Origin: Acetobacteraceae bacterium AT-5844
Lineage (GTDB): Bacteria > Pseudomonadota > Alphaproteobacteria > Acetobacterales > Acetobacteraceae
Length of the DNA: 36,293 nt
Reading direction: 5' to 3'
NCBI GenBank assembly: GCA_000245075.1
Contig: JH599987.1
Location: 1-36,293, forward strand
How positions within the stretch are numbered: the stretch's first letter is position 1; the number at the start of each line of letters is the position of its first letter. The position numbers were made by a program, and so were the translations under genes. Shown here one piece after another: positions 19,707-27,897 of the stretch. Under the pieces are notes generated by a model, which saw only the letters and a list, made by a program, of their open reading frames with translations, had not been told where the DNA came from and searched no databases.

Positions 19707-20140
19707 GCGTGCGAGAATATCCTGACCGGCCATGGATCGGCATCGGCGTCATTGCCTTCCGGGGCGACGACGTGCTGCTGGTCCGTCGCGGCAAGCCGCC
19801 ACGCATGGGGGAATGGTCCGTCCCTGGTGGTGCCCAGCATGTTGGCGAGACCGCCGAGCAGACGGCGCGGCGCGAACTGCGCGAGGAGGCGGGGATCGAG
19901 GTCGGCCCCCTCGTCCTGGCCGTTGCCGTCGATGCGCTGGAGAAGGATACGGCGGGCCGCACCCGCTTTCACTATACCATCATCGATTTCGCCGGCGAAT
20001 GGGTCTCCGGCGAGCTCATCGCCGGAGACGACGTCACGGAGGCGCGCTGGTTCGCGCCCCATGAGCTGCCGGGGCTTGGCCTTTGGTCCGAGGCGATCCG
20101 GGCCATCGAGGTGGGCCGGAAGAGGTTGCAGGAGCTCTGA
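19703..20140 (+). CDS. Nudix hydrolase
   Basis: 145 residues with a GTG start that overlaps the DUF4340 stop (GTGA). The Nudix box is complete, from Gly43 (GAQHVGE) to Ile65, with REL-REEAG in its second half, so Mg-dependent diphosphate hydrolysis is expected. The fold begins directly (GVIAFRGDDVLLVRRGKPP) and no signal peptide is present, so it is cytoplasmic. Small Nudix proteins of this kind include ADP-ribose and nucleotide-sugar pyrophosphatases and MutT-like enzymes; the sequence alone does not decide. Its tight coupling to a membrane ABC system suggests co-expression, but a functional link is inference only. The stop codon lies inside the hairpin shared with msrP. Confidence 0.92.
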   Translation: MSVREYPDRPWIGIGVIAFRGDDVLLVRRGKPPRMGEWSVPGGAQHVGETAEQTARRELREEAGIEVGPLVLAVAVDALEKDTAGRTRFHYTIIDFAGEWVSGELIAGDDVTEARWFAPHELPGLGLWSEAIRAIEVGRKRLQEL

Positions 20141-20167
20141 AAGCGAAAATCGATTTCGCTTTCAGAG
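20135..20167. terminator. Bidirectional hairpin holding both stop codons of convergent genes
   Basis: The arms CTCTGAAAGCGAAA (20135-20148) and TTTCGCTTTCAGAG (20154-20167) are perfectly complementary over 14 bp, with the 5-base loop ATCGA. The Nudix and msrP genes each end with CTC TGA, and these last codons are the outer ends of the two arms. Symmetry and convergent position fit a shared terminator. Confidence 0.8.
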
Positions 20168-21106
20168 GTAAAGGTTCTCGCCCTTGATGTCGGTGTACAG
20201 CCCGGCGACGAATTCGCCATAGCCGTTGAACAGCTTCGTCGGCACCATCTCCCCGCTGCCCAGCAGCCGCTCACGTGCCTGGCTCCAGCGTGGATGCGGC
20301 ACTTCCGGGTTCACATTGGCCCAGAAGCCATATTCGCTGGCCTGCAGCTTCTCCCAGAAGCTCACCGGCCGCTGGTCGGTAAAGGTGATGCGGGTGATCG
20401 CCTTGCCGGACTTGAAGCCGTATTTCCACGGGAACAGCACACGGATCGGCCCACCATTCTGCGGCGGTACCGGCTTGCCGTAGAGGCCCACCGCCATGAA
20501 GCACAGTTCATTACCGGCCTCGGCGATGGTGCAGCCTTCGCGATACGGCCAGGGATACCAGCTCTGCCGCAGGCCGGGCATGACGGAACGATCCGCCGCC
20601 GTCTCGAACACGACGTATTTGGCGCTGGAAAGCGGCTGCGCCATGCGAAGCAGCGCTGACATCGGGAAGCCCGTCCAGGGCACCGTCATGGCCCAGGCCT
20701 CGACGCAACGATGCCGCAGCACACGCTCTTCCAGGCTGACTTTCTTCAGCAGATCCTCAAGGCCAATCTCCTGGGGCGTCTCCACCATGCCGTCCAGCTT
20801 GATGGTCCAGGGACGCTGCGGAAACCGCTGGGCCGCTGATGCGATGCTCTTGCTGGAACCGAACTCGTAGTAGTTGTTGTAGGTGGTCGCCTCGCGCTCG
20901 GCCGTCAGGGCCCGCCCCGGCTCGAAACGCGGGTTGCGCATGGCCGCCATGGAAGGGGCATCCTGCGCCGCGGCGGGGTGGATGAGCGTGCCTGCTGCGA
21001 GGATGCCACCCAGGCCCAGCACGGCCTTGCGGCGGCCCAGCACGATATGCTCGGGCGTCGCGGCCGATTCAGGAAGCTCCCAGCCGCGACGGATGTGGAT
21101 CGGCAT
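20162..21106 (-). CDS. msrP: Protein-methionine-sulfoxide reductase catalytic subunit MsrP (YedY)
   Basis: 314 residues from ATG 21106, with GGGAG 8 bases upstream. A Tat signal with twin arginines (GRRKAVLGLGG, about 24-34) sits after an N-region of some 24 residues, as in MsrP homologues. The molybdopterin-binding core follows: TYNNYYEFG, then RHRCVEAWAM with Cys134 as the predicted Mo ligand, PWPYREGCTIAEA, and NGGPIRVLFPWKYGFKS. The enzyme repairs oxidised methionines in periplasmic proteins, usually receiving electrons from the haem membrane protein MsrQ. No msrQ gene is next to it here. It converges on the Nudix gene and shares a hairpin with it. Confidence 0.95.
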   Translation of the reverse strand: MPIHIRRGWELPESAATPEHIVLGRRKAVLGLGGILAAGTLIHPAAAQDAPSMAAMRNPRFEPGRALTAEREATTYNNYYEFGSSKSIASAAQRFPQRPWTIKLDGMVETPQEIGLEDLLKKVSLEERVLRHRCVEAWAMTVPWTGFPMSALLRMAQPLSSAKYVVFETAADRSVMPGLRQSWYPWPYREGCTIAEAGNELCFMAVGLYGKPVPPQNGGPIRVLFPWKYGFKSGKAITRITFTDQRPVSFWEKLQASEYGFWANVNPEVPHPRWSQARERLLGSGEMVPTKLFNGYGEFVAGLYTDIKGENLYL

Positions 21107-21181
21107 GGCCGTTCTCCCACAGAGACAGGTTCAGCGCTCCCTCAGCATGTGGGATGTCTGCCCCCGCCGACCAGGGGGTTT

Positions 21182-22618
21182 TCAGTGACGCTGCGGTAAC
21201 AGCGCCAGCGGTGGCCCCTCGGGCATGACGGTCACGCGGTGGAGGCGGTAGCGCTCCGCCTCGATCCCCGCCCTCTCCCGCCGGATGCCACCGACCTGCT
21301 CGGCACCGGGCCAGAGCGGATCGCCGCCCCGGCGCTCGCTACGCACCAGCAGGCCGCTTTGGCCCGTTGGCGGAGCGGACAGGTTGAACAGGTCCCACCG
21401 ATCCCCCAGCGCCACCACGCGCACACCGGGAGGCAGGTGCAGAGCCAGCTCCGACGCCAGCCCATATTCCTCAGCGGCGACGAAGCTCAGCCCCTGTTCG
21501 CGTCGCGCTTGCTCCACCTGCGCGGCGAAGGCGGGCCATCCGCCGAGGCGCGCTAAGGTAGGGTCGTTCCTGCGCGGCAGCGGGATGGGTGAGAAGGCCG
21601 CCTGCACCAGGGCCACCAGCATCACCACCAGCCCCAGCGCCACGCCGGCGCGCTTCCAACGCTCCCATGGCGCGCCGAGATAGGCGGCAGCGGCCAGGCA
21701 GGCGGAAGGATAGAGGATGGCAGGCCAGTTGCCTTGTACGCGGTTGCCCGTGGCCTGCCACAGGAACAGCGCCGCCGCCGGCACCGTCAGCGCCGCCAGC
21801 AGCCCCGCCGCCGCGTCTTTCCGCTTCACCCAGGCCACGCAGGCGGCGGCCGTGCCGGCGATGCAGAGCACGAAGATGATCGGCGTGGCGAGAGCAAATT
21901 GCCCGCCGATCAGTTCGCCAAGATAGCGCAAGGCGGAGCCAGTGCCGGTGGAGCCGGTGCGGCCGCCCTGCTTGGCGAAGCTGGCCCATTCATGCGTGGC
22001 GTTCCACCACACAACGGGCGCGAAGCACAGCATGGCCAGGGCACCGCCCGCCCAGAGCTGCCAGCGCAGCAGCCAGGGGCGTGCCTGCCGCTCGGCTATT
22101 AGCCAGAGCACGATGCTGATGCCCAGAAAGGCAGCGGTGTATTTCGACAGCAGCGCCAGCCCGGCCATCACGCCGAAGACGAGCCACCAGCGCCCATTCT
22201 GCGTGGCCTGTAGCTTGGCTGCCGCCCAGATGGCCGCGCACCAGAACACCAGGAGCGGCGTATCCGGCGTCACCAACACGGAGCCCACGCCGAACAGCAA
22301 CGTGGCATTCAACAGGACGGCGGCCCACACCCCCGCCCTGCGGCCTGGGAAGAGAGCTTCTCCCGCCTGGGCCAGCAGGATTGAGGCGGCCGCCACGCCC
22401 AACGGGCCCAGGAGCCGGATGCCCAGCGCGCCGTCGCCTGCCAGCGCGGTGCCAGCAGCCATCCAGAAGGCCACCATGGGTGGGTGGTCATAGTAGCTGG
22501 GTGCGAGGGCTTTCCCCCAGACCCAATAATAAGCCTCGTCCGGTGAGACTGGAATCAACACCGCCGCCAGCAGCCGCAGCGCCGTCAGCCCGGCAAGAGC
22601 CAGCATCCAGCGGTTCAT
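21182..22618 (-). CDS. GT39/ArnT-like integral membrane glycosyltransferase
   Basis: 478 residues from ATG 22618, which overlaps the stop of the upstream glycosyltransferase by one base (TGATG). Many hydrophobic segments fill residues 5-350. The first periplasmic loop has the acidic motif SPDEAYYWVWG (Asp27-Glu28), the usual catalytic pair of PMT_2/ArnT enzymes, followed by SYYDHPPMVAF. A soluble C-terminal part (about 360-478) follows. Such enzymes move a sugar from a polyprenyl phosphate to lipid A, protein or another acceptor in the periplasm. The upstream GT2 enzyme probably makes that polyprenyl-phosphate sugar. The sugar and acceptor are unknown. Confidence 0.88.
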   Translation of the reverse strand: MNRWMLALAGLTALRLLAAVLIPVSPDEAYYWVWGKALAPSYYDHPPMVAFWMAAGTALAGDGALGIRLLGPLGVAAASILLAQAGEALFPGRRAGVWAAVLLNATLLFGVGSVLVTPDTPLLVFWCAAIWAAAKLQATQNGRWWLVFGVMAGLALLSKYTAAFLGISIVLWLIAERQARPWLLRWQLWAGGALAMLCFAPVVWWNATHEWASFAKQGGRTGSTGTGSALRYLGELIGGQFALATPIIFVLCIAGTAAACVAWVKRKDAAAGLLAALTVPAAALFLWQATGNRVQGNWPAILYPSACLAAAAYLGAPWERWKRAGVALGLVVMLVALVQAAFSPIPLPRRNDPTLARLGGWPAFAAQVEQARREQGLSFVAAEEYGLASELALHLPPGVRVVALGDRWDLFNLSAPPTGQSGLLVRSERRGGDPLWPGAEQVGGIRRERAGIEAERYRLHRVTVMPEGPPLALLPQRH

Positions 22619-23703
22619 CAGCGCGCGCGCCATACCAGGGTCGAGGAGACGGCGTAGTTCCAGACACCGGTCAGCAGGGCACCCGCCGCGCCGGCCCAAC
22701 GCCAGCCGGCCAGGTCGTCAGCCAGCAGCAGCGCCGCGACGCCCACATTGGCCACCGCCCCGAAACCGCAAACGATGTAGAACAAGGCCAGCCCCCGCCA
22801 CAGCGCGGCGCGCCGCAGCTTCACATCCCGATAGGTGATGCGGTTGTTCAGCCAGAAATTCGCCGTCATGGCCACGAAGGTCGCGATCCACTGGGCGGTG
22901 ACGAAGGGCACCGCATGGATGATGGCGCTGAGCACCGCGAGATGCACCAGCACACCCACCGCGCCAACCAGGGCGAAGGACATGAAGCGCAGCGGCAGCA
23001 GGCCGCCGAAAGCTTTGTCCAGCAGCAGGGCGAGGAATTCCAGCAGGACGGTCGTGTCCAGCTTGGACTCCCCGGCGGTGCGGGCCCGGAAGGCATAGGG
23101 CACTTCTACAACCCGCAGCTTCCGGTCCGCCGAGAGCAGGATGTCGAGCAGGATCTTGAATCCACGCCCCGTCAGACGGGGTGCCGTCACCTCGAAGAGG
23201 GCGCGCGGCAGCATGAAGAAGCCGCTCATCGGGTCTGCCACCTTCACCGGCAGCATGGCCTGCGCCAGCGCCGTGCCGCCATCGCTGATCTTGCGGCGCA
23301 GGGAAGAGAAGCCCTCGGCGAGTTCGCCCCCCTCAACGTGGCGGCTGCCGATGGCGATGTCCGCCTGATTGCTGCGGAGCGCCTCCAGCATGCGGGGCAT
23401 GATGGTCTCGTCATGCTGCAAATCGCCATCGATGACAGCGACATACTGTGCCGAGGAGGCGAGCATGCCCTCGATGCAGGCCGAGGCCAGGCCCCGCCGG
23501 CCGATCCGGCGGATACAGCGCACCCGGCCGTCCCGGGCGGCTATGCCGCGCGCGATGGCGGCGGTGCCATCCGGGCTGTCGTCGTCGACGAAGATCGCCT
23601 CCCAGGCAATGCCCTGCAAGGCAGCATCGAGCCGCGCCACCATGGGCGCGACATTGGCGGCCTCGTTGAAGCAAGGGATGACGACGGTGAGCATGGGCGG
23701 CAT
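22618..23703 (-). CDS. GT2 polyprenyl-phosphate glycosyltransferase fused to GtrA domain
   Basis: 361 residues; ATG codons at 23703 and 23694 are both possible. An N-terminal dolichyl-phosphate-mannose-synthase-like GT2 domain (about 4-225) has TVVIPCFNEAANV, FVDDDSPDGT, the DxD site IDGDLQ (Asp92/Asp94) and an RRKISDGG stretch. A C-terminal GtrA-like domain with four membrane helices (about 238-358) follows. It should load a sugar from an NDP donor onto a polyprenyl phosphate, and the GtrA part may help flip or anchor the product. It is coupled to the GT39-type gene, giving a two-step pathway for periplasmic glycosylation. Confidence 0.9.
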   Translation of the reverse strand: MPPMLTVVIPCFNEAANVAPMVARLDAALQGIAWEAIFVDDDSPDGTAAIARGIAARDGRVRCIRRIGRRGLASACIEGMLASSAQYVAVIDGDLQHDETIMPRMLEALRSNQADIAIGSRHVEGGELAEGFSSLRRKISDGGTALAQAMLPVKVADPMSGFFMLPRALFEVTAPRLTGRGFKILLDILLSADRKLRVVEVPYAFRARTAGESKLDTTVLLEFLALLLDKAFGGLLPLRFMSFALVGAVGVLVHLAVLSAIIHAVPFVTAQWIATFVAMTANFWLNNRITYRDVKLRRAALWRGLALFYIVCGFGAVANVGVAALLLADDLAGWRWAGAAGALLTGVWNYAVSSTLVWRAR

Positions 23704-24088
23704 GGCGAGGCGTGCTTACCCTTCCTAGGGCCGCACCGCCAGCGCTGTGCCGCGCAGCCTCGATGAACGTCCTCGGGCGAGATCGTGATGCGATAGCAGG
23801 CAATCGCGCGTCATCGGCCTGGAAATTGCTGATGGTGAAGGCATTTCTGGCCCGTCCAGGCCAAAATTCGGGCTGATCCCGGGTGGTGCCGGCCGTGGCA
23901 CAGGTGAAGAATGACCCTTAGGCCAATCATGCGGTCCGCCTTCGCCCCTGCTGAGGTGTGGGCGACTTCCGCCGAGAGCGCCTGAGCCTGGCAGCCCGCC
24001 ATTCGACTCCGCTGGCCGGCTTCCGGCCCTGACCGTTCCGTCCGGCATGCGGCCACCCCGGCCCGCGCCGACCACAGGAGTATCTTCC
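23704..24088. other. 385-bp intergenic region with no confident gene
   Basis: This is the divergent spacer between the GT2 gene (minus strand) and the ABC binding-protein gene (plus strand). Small imperfect hairpins occur, for example TGGCC/GGCCA and GTGCC/GGCAC. The short open frames inside have no ribosome-binding site or recognisable domain. It should hold both promoters, but no strong -35/-10 pair was recognised. Confidence 0.6.
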
Positions 24089-25681
24089 ATGCAACGTCGT
24101 GACCTGTTGCTCAGCGCCGGTGCCATGCTGGCAGGTAGCCGCCTGGCGGCACCCGGCCTCGCCCGTGCCCAGGGCAGCAAGGTGCTGCGCTTCGTCCCGC
24201 AGGCCGATTTGCCGAACCTGGACGCCGTCGCGGGCACGCAGCTCGTGGTGCGCAATGCCAGCCTGATGGTGTTCGACATGCTCTACGGGCTCGACGCCCA
24301 GCAGCAGCCGAAGCCGCAGATGGCCGAGGGCCATGACGTCTCCGATGACGGCAGGACCTGGACCTTCCGCCTCCGCCCCGGCCTGAAGTTCCATGATGGC
24401 GAGGCGGTGCTGGCGAAGGATGCCGTCGCCAGCATCCGCCGCTGGATGGTCCGCGACAATATGGGCCAGATGATCCAGTCGCGCCTGGATGCGCTGGAGG
24501 CGGTGGATGACCGCACCTTCCGCTTTCGCCTGAAGGCTCCCTTCCCCAAGCTTCTCTACGCGCTGGGCAAGAGCAACACGCCGCTGCTGGTGATCATGCC
24601 CGAGCGGATCGCCAAGATCGACCCCTTCACGCAGATCACCGAATATGTCGGCTCCGGCCCCATGCGCTTCAAGCGGGATGAATGGATGGCGGGGTCCCGT
24701 GCCGTGTTCGAGCGCTTCACGGACTACCAGCCGCGCCAGGAAGCGGCGAGCTGGCTCTCCGGCGGCAAGCGGATGCTGGTGGACCGCGTGGAATGGATCA
24801 CGATGCCCGACCCTGGCACCGCCGCCAGCGCCTTGCAGAGCGGCGAGATCGACTGGTGGGAAAACCCGATCGCCGATCTTGTGCCTCTGCTGAAGCGCGC
24901 GCGGGGCATCTCGGTGGATATTGCCGACCCGCTCGGCAATGTCGGCGCCATGCGGCTGAACCATCTGCAGGCGCCGTTCAACAACAAGCTCATCCGGCAG
25001 GCAGTTCAGCTCGCTGTCAGCCAGGAAGACTATATGCGGGCCATCGTCGGCGACGATGAGACGCTGTGGAAGCCCATGCCGAGCTTCTTCACCCCCGGTA
25101 CCGAGCTCTACACTGAAGCCGGCGCCGAGCGGCTGAAGGGGCCGCGCCAGTACGACCGCGCGCGGGAAATGCTGAAGCAGGCCGGCTATAATGGCGAGAA
25201 GGTCGCCATGCTGGTGGCGGCGGACGTTCCCATCACCAAGGCTCAGGGCGATGTCACGGCGGATGCGCTCTCCCGCATCGGCATGAATGTCGATTACCAG
25301 TCGCTCGACTGGGGCACCGTCGGCTCTCGCCGCACCAGCAAGAAGCCGGTGGATGAAGGCGGCTGGAGCATCTTCTTCAGCTGGCACTCCGGCATCGATT
25401 GCATCAACCCGGCCCCCTACAAGGGCGTCAGCGCCAGCGGCGACAAGGCATGGTTCGGCTGGCCGACTTCGGATGAGGTCGAGCAGCATATCGCTGCCTG
25501 GTACGATGCGCCTGACCTGGCGGCGGAGAAGAAGGCCATTGAGGCCGTGAACCGCGTGGGGATGGATATTGTCACCTTCATCCCGACCGGATTCTTCATG
25601 GGCCATACGGCTTGGCGGAATTCCGTGAAGGGGATTTCCCAGGCGCCCTTCCCGCTGTTCTGGGACGTGGAGAAAGCCTGA
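24089..25681 (+). CDS. ABC transporter substrate-binding protein, family 5 (peptide/nickel type)
   Basis: 530 residues. The start ATG 24089 is chosen because CAGGAGT lies 9 bases upstream and a Tat-like signal (MQRRDLLLSAGAMLAG, ending ARA) begins there. The frame is open from 24047, but that would place 14 residues in front of the signal. Family 5 features include WTFRLRPGLKFHDGEAVLAKDAVASIRR, the hinge region with GSGPMRFKRDEW, and a late NRVGMDIVTFIPTG segment. Such proteins deliver peptides, glutathione, nickel or opines to an ABC importer. No permease or ATPase gene is adjacent, so it is an orphan in this window and its ligand cannot be predicted. Confidence 0.92.
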   Translation: MQRRDLLLSAGAMLAGSRLAAPGLARAQGSKVLRFVPQADLPNLDAVAGTQLVVRNASLMVFDMLYGLDAQQQPKPQMAEGHDVSDDGRTWTFRLRPGLKFHDGEAVLAKDAVASIRRWMVRDNMGQMIQSRLDALEAVDDRTFRFRLKAPFPKLLYALGKSNTPLLVIMPERIAKIDPFTQITEYVGSGPMRFKRDEWMAGSRAVFERFTDYQPRQEAASWLSGGKRMLVDRVEWITMPDPGTAASALQSGEIDWWENPIADLVPLLKRARGISVDIADPLGNVGAMRLNHLQAPFNNKLIRQAVQLAVSQEDYMRAIVGDDETLWKPMPSFFTPGTELYTEAGAERLKGPRQYDRAREMLKQAGYNGEKVAMLVAADVPITKAQGDVTADALSRIGMNVDYQSLDWGTVGSRRTSKKPVDEGGWSIFFSWHSGIDCINPAPYKGVSASGDKAWFGWPTSDEVEQHIAAWYDAPDLAAEKKAIEAVNRVGMDIVTFIPTGFFMGHTAWRNSVKGISQAPFPLFWDVEKA

Positions 25682-25704
25682 TCAGACCTTCACGCGGCCG
25701 GCGC

Positions 25705-26553
25705 TCAGTCCGCCGGTCGCGCGATCAGGTTTTGCGTGACATAGATTTCGCATCGCTTCACGTCATAGGGACGGAGCGGCAGCAGGTCGCCATTCAGGCA
25801 CAGCCGGTAGATCTCGTATCCCGGCAGCGCATCGAAGAAATCCCGCATCGTCACCCGCGTCGCGATATTGGCGGGGATGAACTCGAACTGGATGAGACTG
25901 ATGCGGCGGGATGCGATCGCCTCCCGCGCGCCGCGCAGCACGGACAGGTCAAACCCCTCGGTATCGATTTTCAGCAGGCTGACCCGCTCGATGCTGTTCT
26001 CCGCGAGGTACGCATCCAGCGTGGTGCAGGTCACGCGGTGGGTCACGACGCGGGAGTCAAAAAGCGCCACGGCCTCCCGGCTCAGGCTGGCCTGGGTCGA
26101 GCCATCCTCCTCGGCGAAGTCGTAAAGCTCCAGCTCGCCCGATTGCTCGCCCATGGCCAGGTTGACGGCGCGGATGCCCGGGCTGCGGGCCTGCAGCGCC
26201 GTGAAAGTGCGCGGATGCGGCTCGAAGGCATGGATCTCGGCACGGGGCGCGACGCGGGCCACCATGCGCGCATAAGCGCCGTGGTTGGCCCCGACATCCA
26301 GCACCACCCCGCCATCGATCCGCGAGGCCATGCGGGTGAGGAAATTCTCCTCCGCCTCCGACAAGTCATGCCGGCCTTCGAAGCCGATGGCGATGCCATT
26401 GGCCCGGAGCGCGATGTCGTATAGCGCCCGGCCGATCCAGGCTGCGGACGGCCGGTTCAGGATGCGCACCAGAGGCCGCAGCAGGGCCGCCTGAATCCGG
26501 GCCCCTCGCCCACCTGTCCATCGAACCGTGGTCGTCCGTGCGACGTCGCTCAT
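25705..26553 (-). CDS. FkbM-family SAM-dependent methyltransferase
   Basis: 282 residues from ATG 26553, which has GGAG/GAGGG purine-rich sequence upstream; a start at 26577 would add 8 residues. The SAM-binding motif I is VLDVGANHGAYARMV, followed by the acidic residue in HAFEPHPRTF. KIDTEGFDLSVLRGA is the FkbM hallmark near the end of the core. FkbM proteins O-methylate sugars or polyketides, and many bacterial members act on surface glycans. Its location about 2 kb from two glycosyltransferase genes makes a glycan substrate plausible, but this is inference. It converges on the ABC binding-protein gene. Confidence 0.9.
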   Translation of the reverse strand: MSDVARTTTVRWTGGRGARIQAALLRPLVRILNRPSAAWIGRALYDIALRANGIAIGFEGRHDLSEAEENFLTRMASRIDGGVVLDVGANHGAYARMVARVAPRAEIHAFEPHPRTFTALQARSPGIRAVNLAMGEQSGELELYDFAEEDGSTQASLSREAVALFDSRVVTHRVTCTTLDAYLAENSIERVSLLKIDTEGFDLSVLRGAREAIASRRISLIQFEFIPANIATRVTMRDFFDALPGYEIYRLCLNGDLLPLRPYDVKRCEIYVTQNLIARPAD

Positions 26554-26680
26554 GCGCCCTCGATCTCCGCTCGTCACGGTGTGATGAATGAGGCGCCAGC
26601 CTATCGTAAGTTTATTGCCATGTCAGAATTAAACTTTGGTCGGCTGTAGGCCCGCCGTGAAGCGCGGTTGGGCTGGCGGT

Positions 26681-27727
26681 TCAGTCTGCCGGCAGCCGCG
26701 CGGAGCTGCGAATGATGAGCTCCCCTGGGATGAGCAGCGTTTCCTGCCGCGTCTTTGACCCCGAATGCCGGTCGAGCACGTCCAGGCTCCAGGCCACCAT
26801 CTGCTCCAGGGGCTGGCGCACCGTCGTCAGGCTGCAACTTGCGCGTTCGCCCTCCCGGATACCGTCAAAGCCGACCACGGATATATCCTGCGGAACGCGG
26901 AGGCCACGGGAACGCAGGGCTTCGATCACGCCGATCGCCATGATGTCGCTGATGGCGAGCACCGCCTCCGGCCGCTCGCGCGCGGGCAGGTCCGCGATGT
27001 CGAGCCCTGCCTGCCAGCCGCCGCGATAGCTCGTGACCGGGATTTCGTCTTCCCCGTGGACGAAGCGGTGCGAGACGCGGAAGCCGTGTTCCGCAAGGCG
27101 CGAGACGAAGCCATGCTCCCTCTCCTGCGCCGTTGATGCGGCGACAGGGCCCATCACGATGCCGAAGCTGCGATGCCCGCCACGGCAGAGGAAGTCGGCG
27201 AGTGCGGCGCCGCCGGCGGCGTTATCGCAGGCAACGGCAGCGGCACGGAGCGTGGGCAGGCGGTTGACCATGACTGCGGGAACACCGTTTTCCTCGCAGA
27301 TTGCCGCGACCTGGGAGGCAGGCTCGGCGGAGGAGATGATGCAGCCATCCAGCCGGTACTGCAGGATGGCCTCCAGCGTGCGCGGCTCCATCGGGCCAAA
27401 GCCGGCATGCAGAATGAGGATGCGGGTGCCGCGATCCGCCGACTGACGGACCACTTCCTGAAGTAGCTCGCCGTAGAAGGGATTGTCCGTGGAGCCGAGG
27501 ACGAGGCCGACCAGGCCACTGCGGCCGCTCTGAAGAGAGCGGGCCAGCACGTCCACCGTGTAGCCCAGCGACTGCGCCGCATTATGAACCTTGCGCCGCG
27601 TGGCCTCGCTGATGCGCTGGTCGCCATTGAGGGCGCGTGAAACCGTCGCCGTGGAAACGCCGGCATGTGCGGAGATATCCGCAATTGTCACACGAGGCCG
27701 CTGCGCCATCGCCCTGACCATTGGCAC
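26681..27727 (-). CDS. LacI-family transcriptional regulator
   Basis: 348 residues; ATG 27727 or 27709 could be the start. The helix-turn-helix and hinge are textbook LacI: VTIADISAHAGVSTATVSRAL (about residues 13-33) followed by the minor-groove hinge segment near YTVDVLARSLQSG. The periplasmic-binding-like effector domain spans about 70-340 (GLVLGSTDNPFYGELL, LDGCIISS, AISDIMAIGVIEALR, DISVVGFDGI). It is transcribed away from a TauD-type dioxygenase and a Bug binding protein. Two LacI-type operators lie in the spacer, so it probably represses that pair and perhaps itself. LacI-family effectors are usually sugars or related acids; the effector here is unknown. Confidence 0.94.
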   Translation of the reverse strand: MPMVRAMAQRPRVTIADISAHAGVSTATVSRALNGDQRISEATRRKVHNAAQSLGYTVDVLARSLQSGRSGLVGLVLGSTDNPFYGELLQEVVRQSADRGTRILILHAGFGPMEPRTLEAILQYRLDGCIISSAEPASQVAAICEENGVPAVMVNRLPTLRAAAVACDNAAGGAALADFLCRGGHRSFGIVMGPVAASTAQEREHGFVSRLAEHGFRVSHRFVHGEDEIPVTSYRGGWQAGLDIADLPARERPEAVLAISDIMAIGVIEALRSRGLRVPQDISVVGFDGIREGERASCSLTTVRQPLEQMVAWSLDVLDRHSGSKTRQETLLIPGELIIRSSARLPAD

Positions 27728-27798
27728 CGATCAGCCTCTTCTGCCGGAAATCAGAGATACGGCCTGCCCCTCCCCCTGTCCATTCGCAAGGCCGCGAT

Positions 27799-27814
27799 GG
27801 TTAAACGTTTGCAC
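27799..27814. promoter_or_regulatory. LacI-type operator, distal copy
   Basis: GGTTAAACGTTTGCAC has the central AAACGTTT core typical of LacI/PurR-class operators, centred on CG at 27806/27807. Its reverse complement matches the second site at 27898-27913 in 13 of 16 positions. It lies 72 bp from the LacI start and far upstream of the dioxygenase gene, suggesting either autoregulation or DNA looping with the second site. Confidence 0.65.
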
Positions 27815-27856
27815 AATCTCGTCATGCTGCGACGCCAAATGGAATTTTTTCCGTAT

Positions 27857-27885
27857 TTTACTGTTTATAAACAGCGCAATATTGT
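27857..27885 (+). promoter_or_regulatory. Possible promoter with a 14-bp palindrome across its spacer
   Basis: TTTACT (27857-27862) and TATTGT (27880-27885) are 17 bp apart and each match 4 of 6 consensus positions. The perfect palindrome CTGTTTATAAACAG (27861-27874) overlaps the -35 element and most of the spacer. The predicted start, near 27892, would place the second operator directly downstream of it. The promoter call is by eye only. Confidence 0.35.
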
Positions 27886-27897
27886 CCGGCCCAGACC

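Noticed and set aside
17748-19733. 661-codon open frame on the minus strand
   Set aside because: Antisense to the GldG-like and DUF4340 genes, no ribosome-binding site or domain.
21161-21182. CCCCC/GGGGG hairpin followed by TTTT on the plus strand
   Set aside because: It looks like an intrinsic terminator but faces against both flanking minus-strand genes, and no plus-strand gene ends here. The stem is only 5 bp, so chance is likely.
23704-24088. Small open frames in the largest intergenic gap
   Set aside because: They have no ribosome-binding sites, no domains, and overlap the likely divergent promoters.
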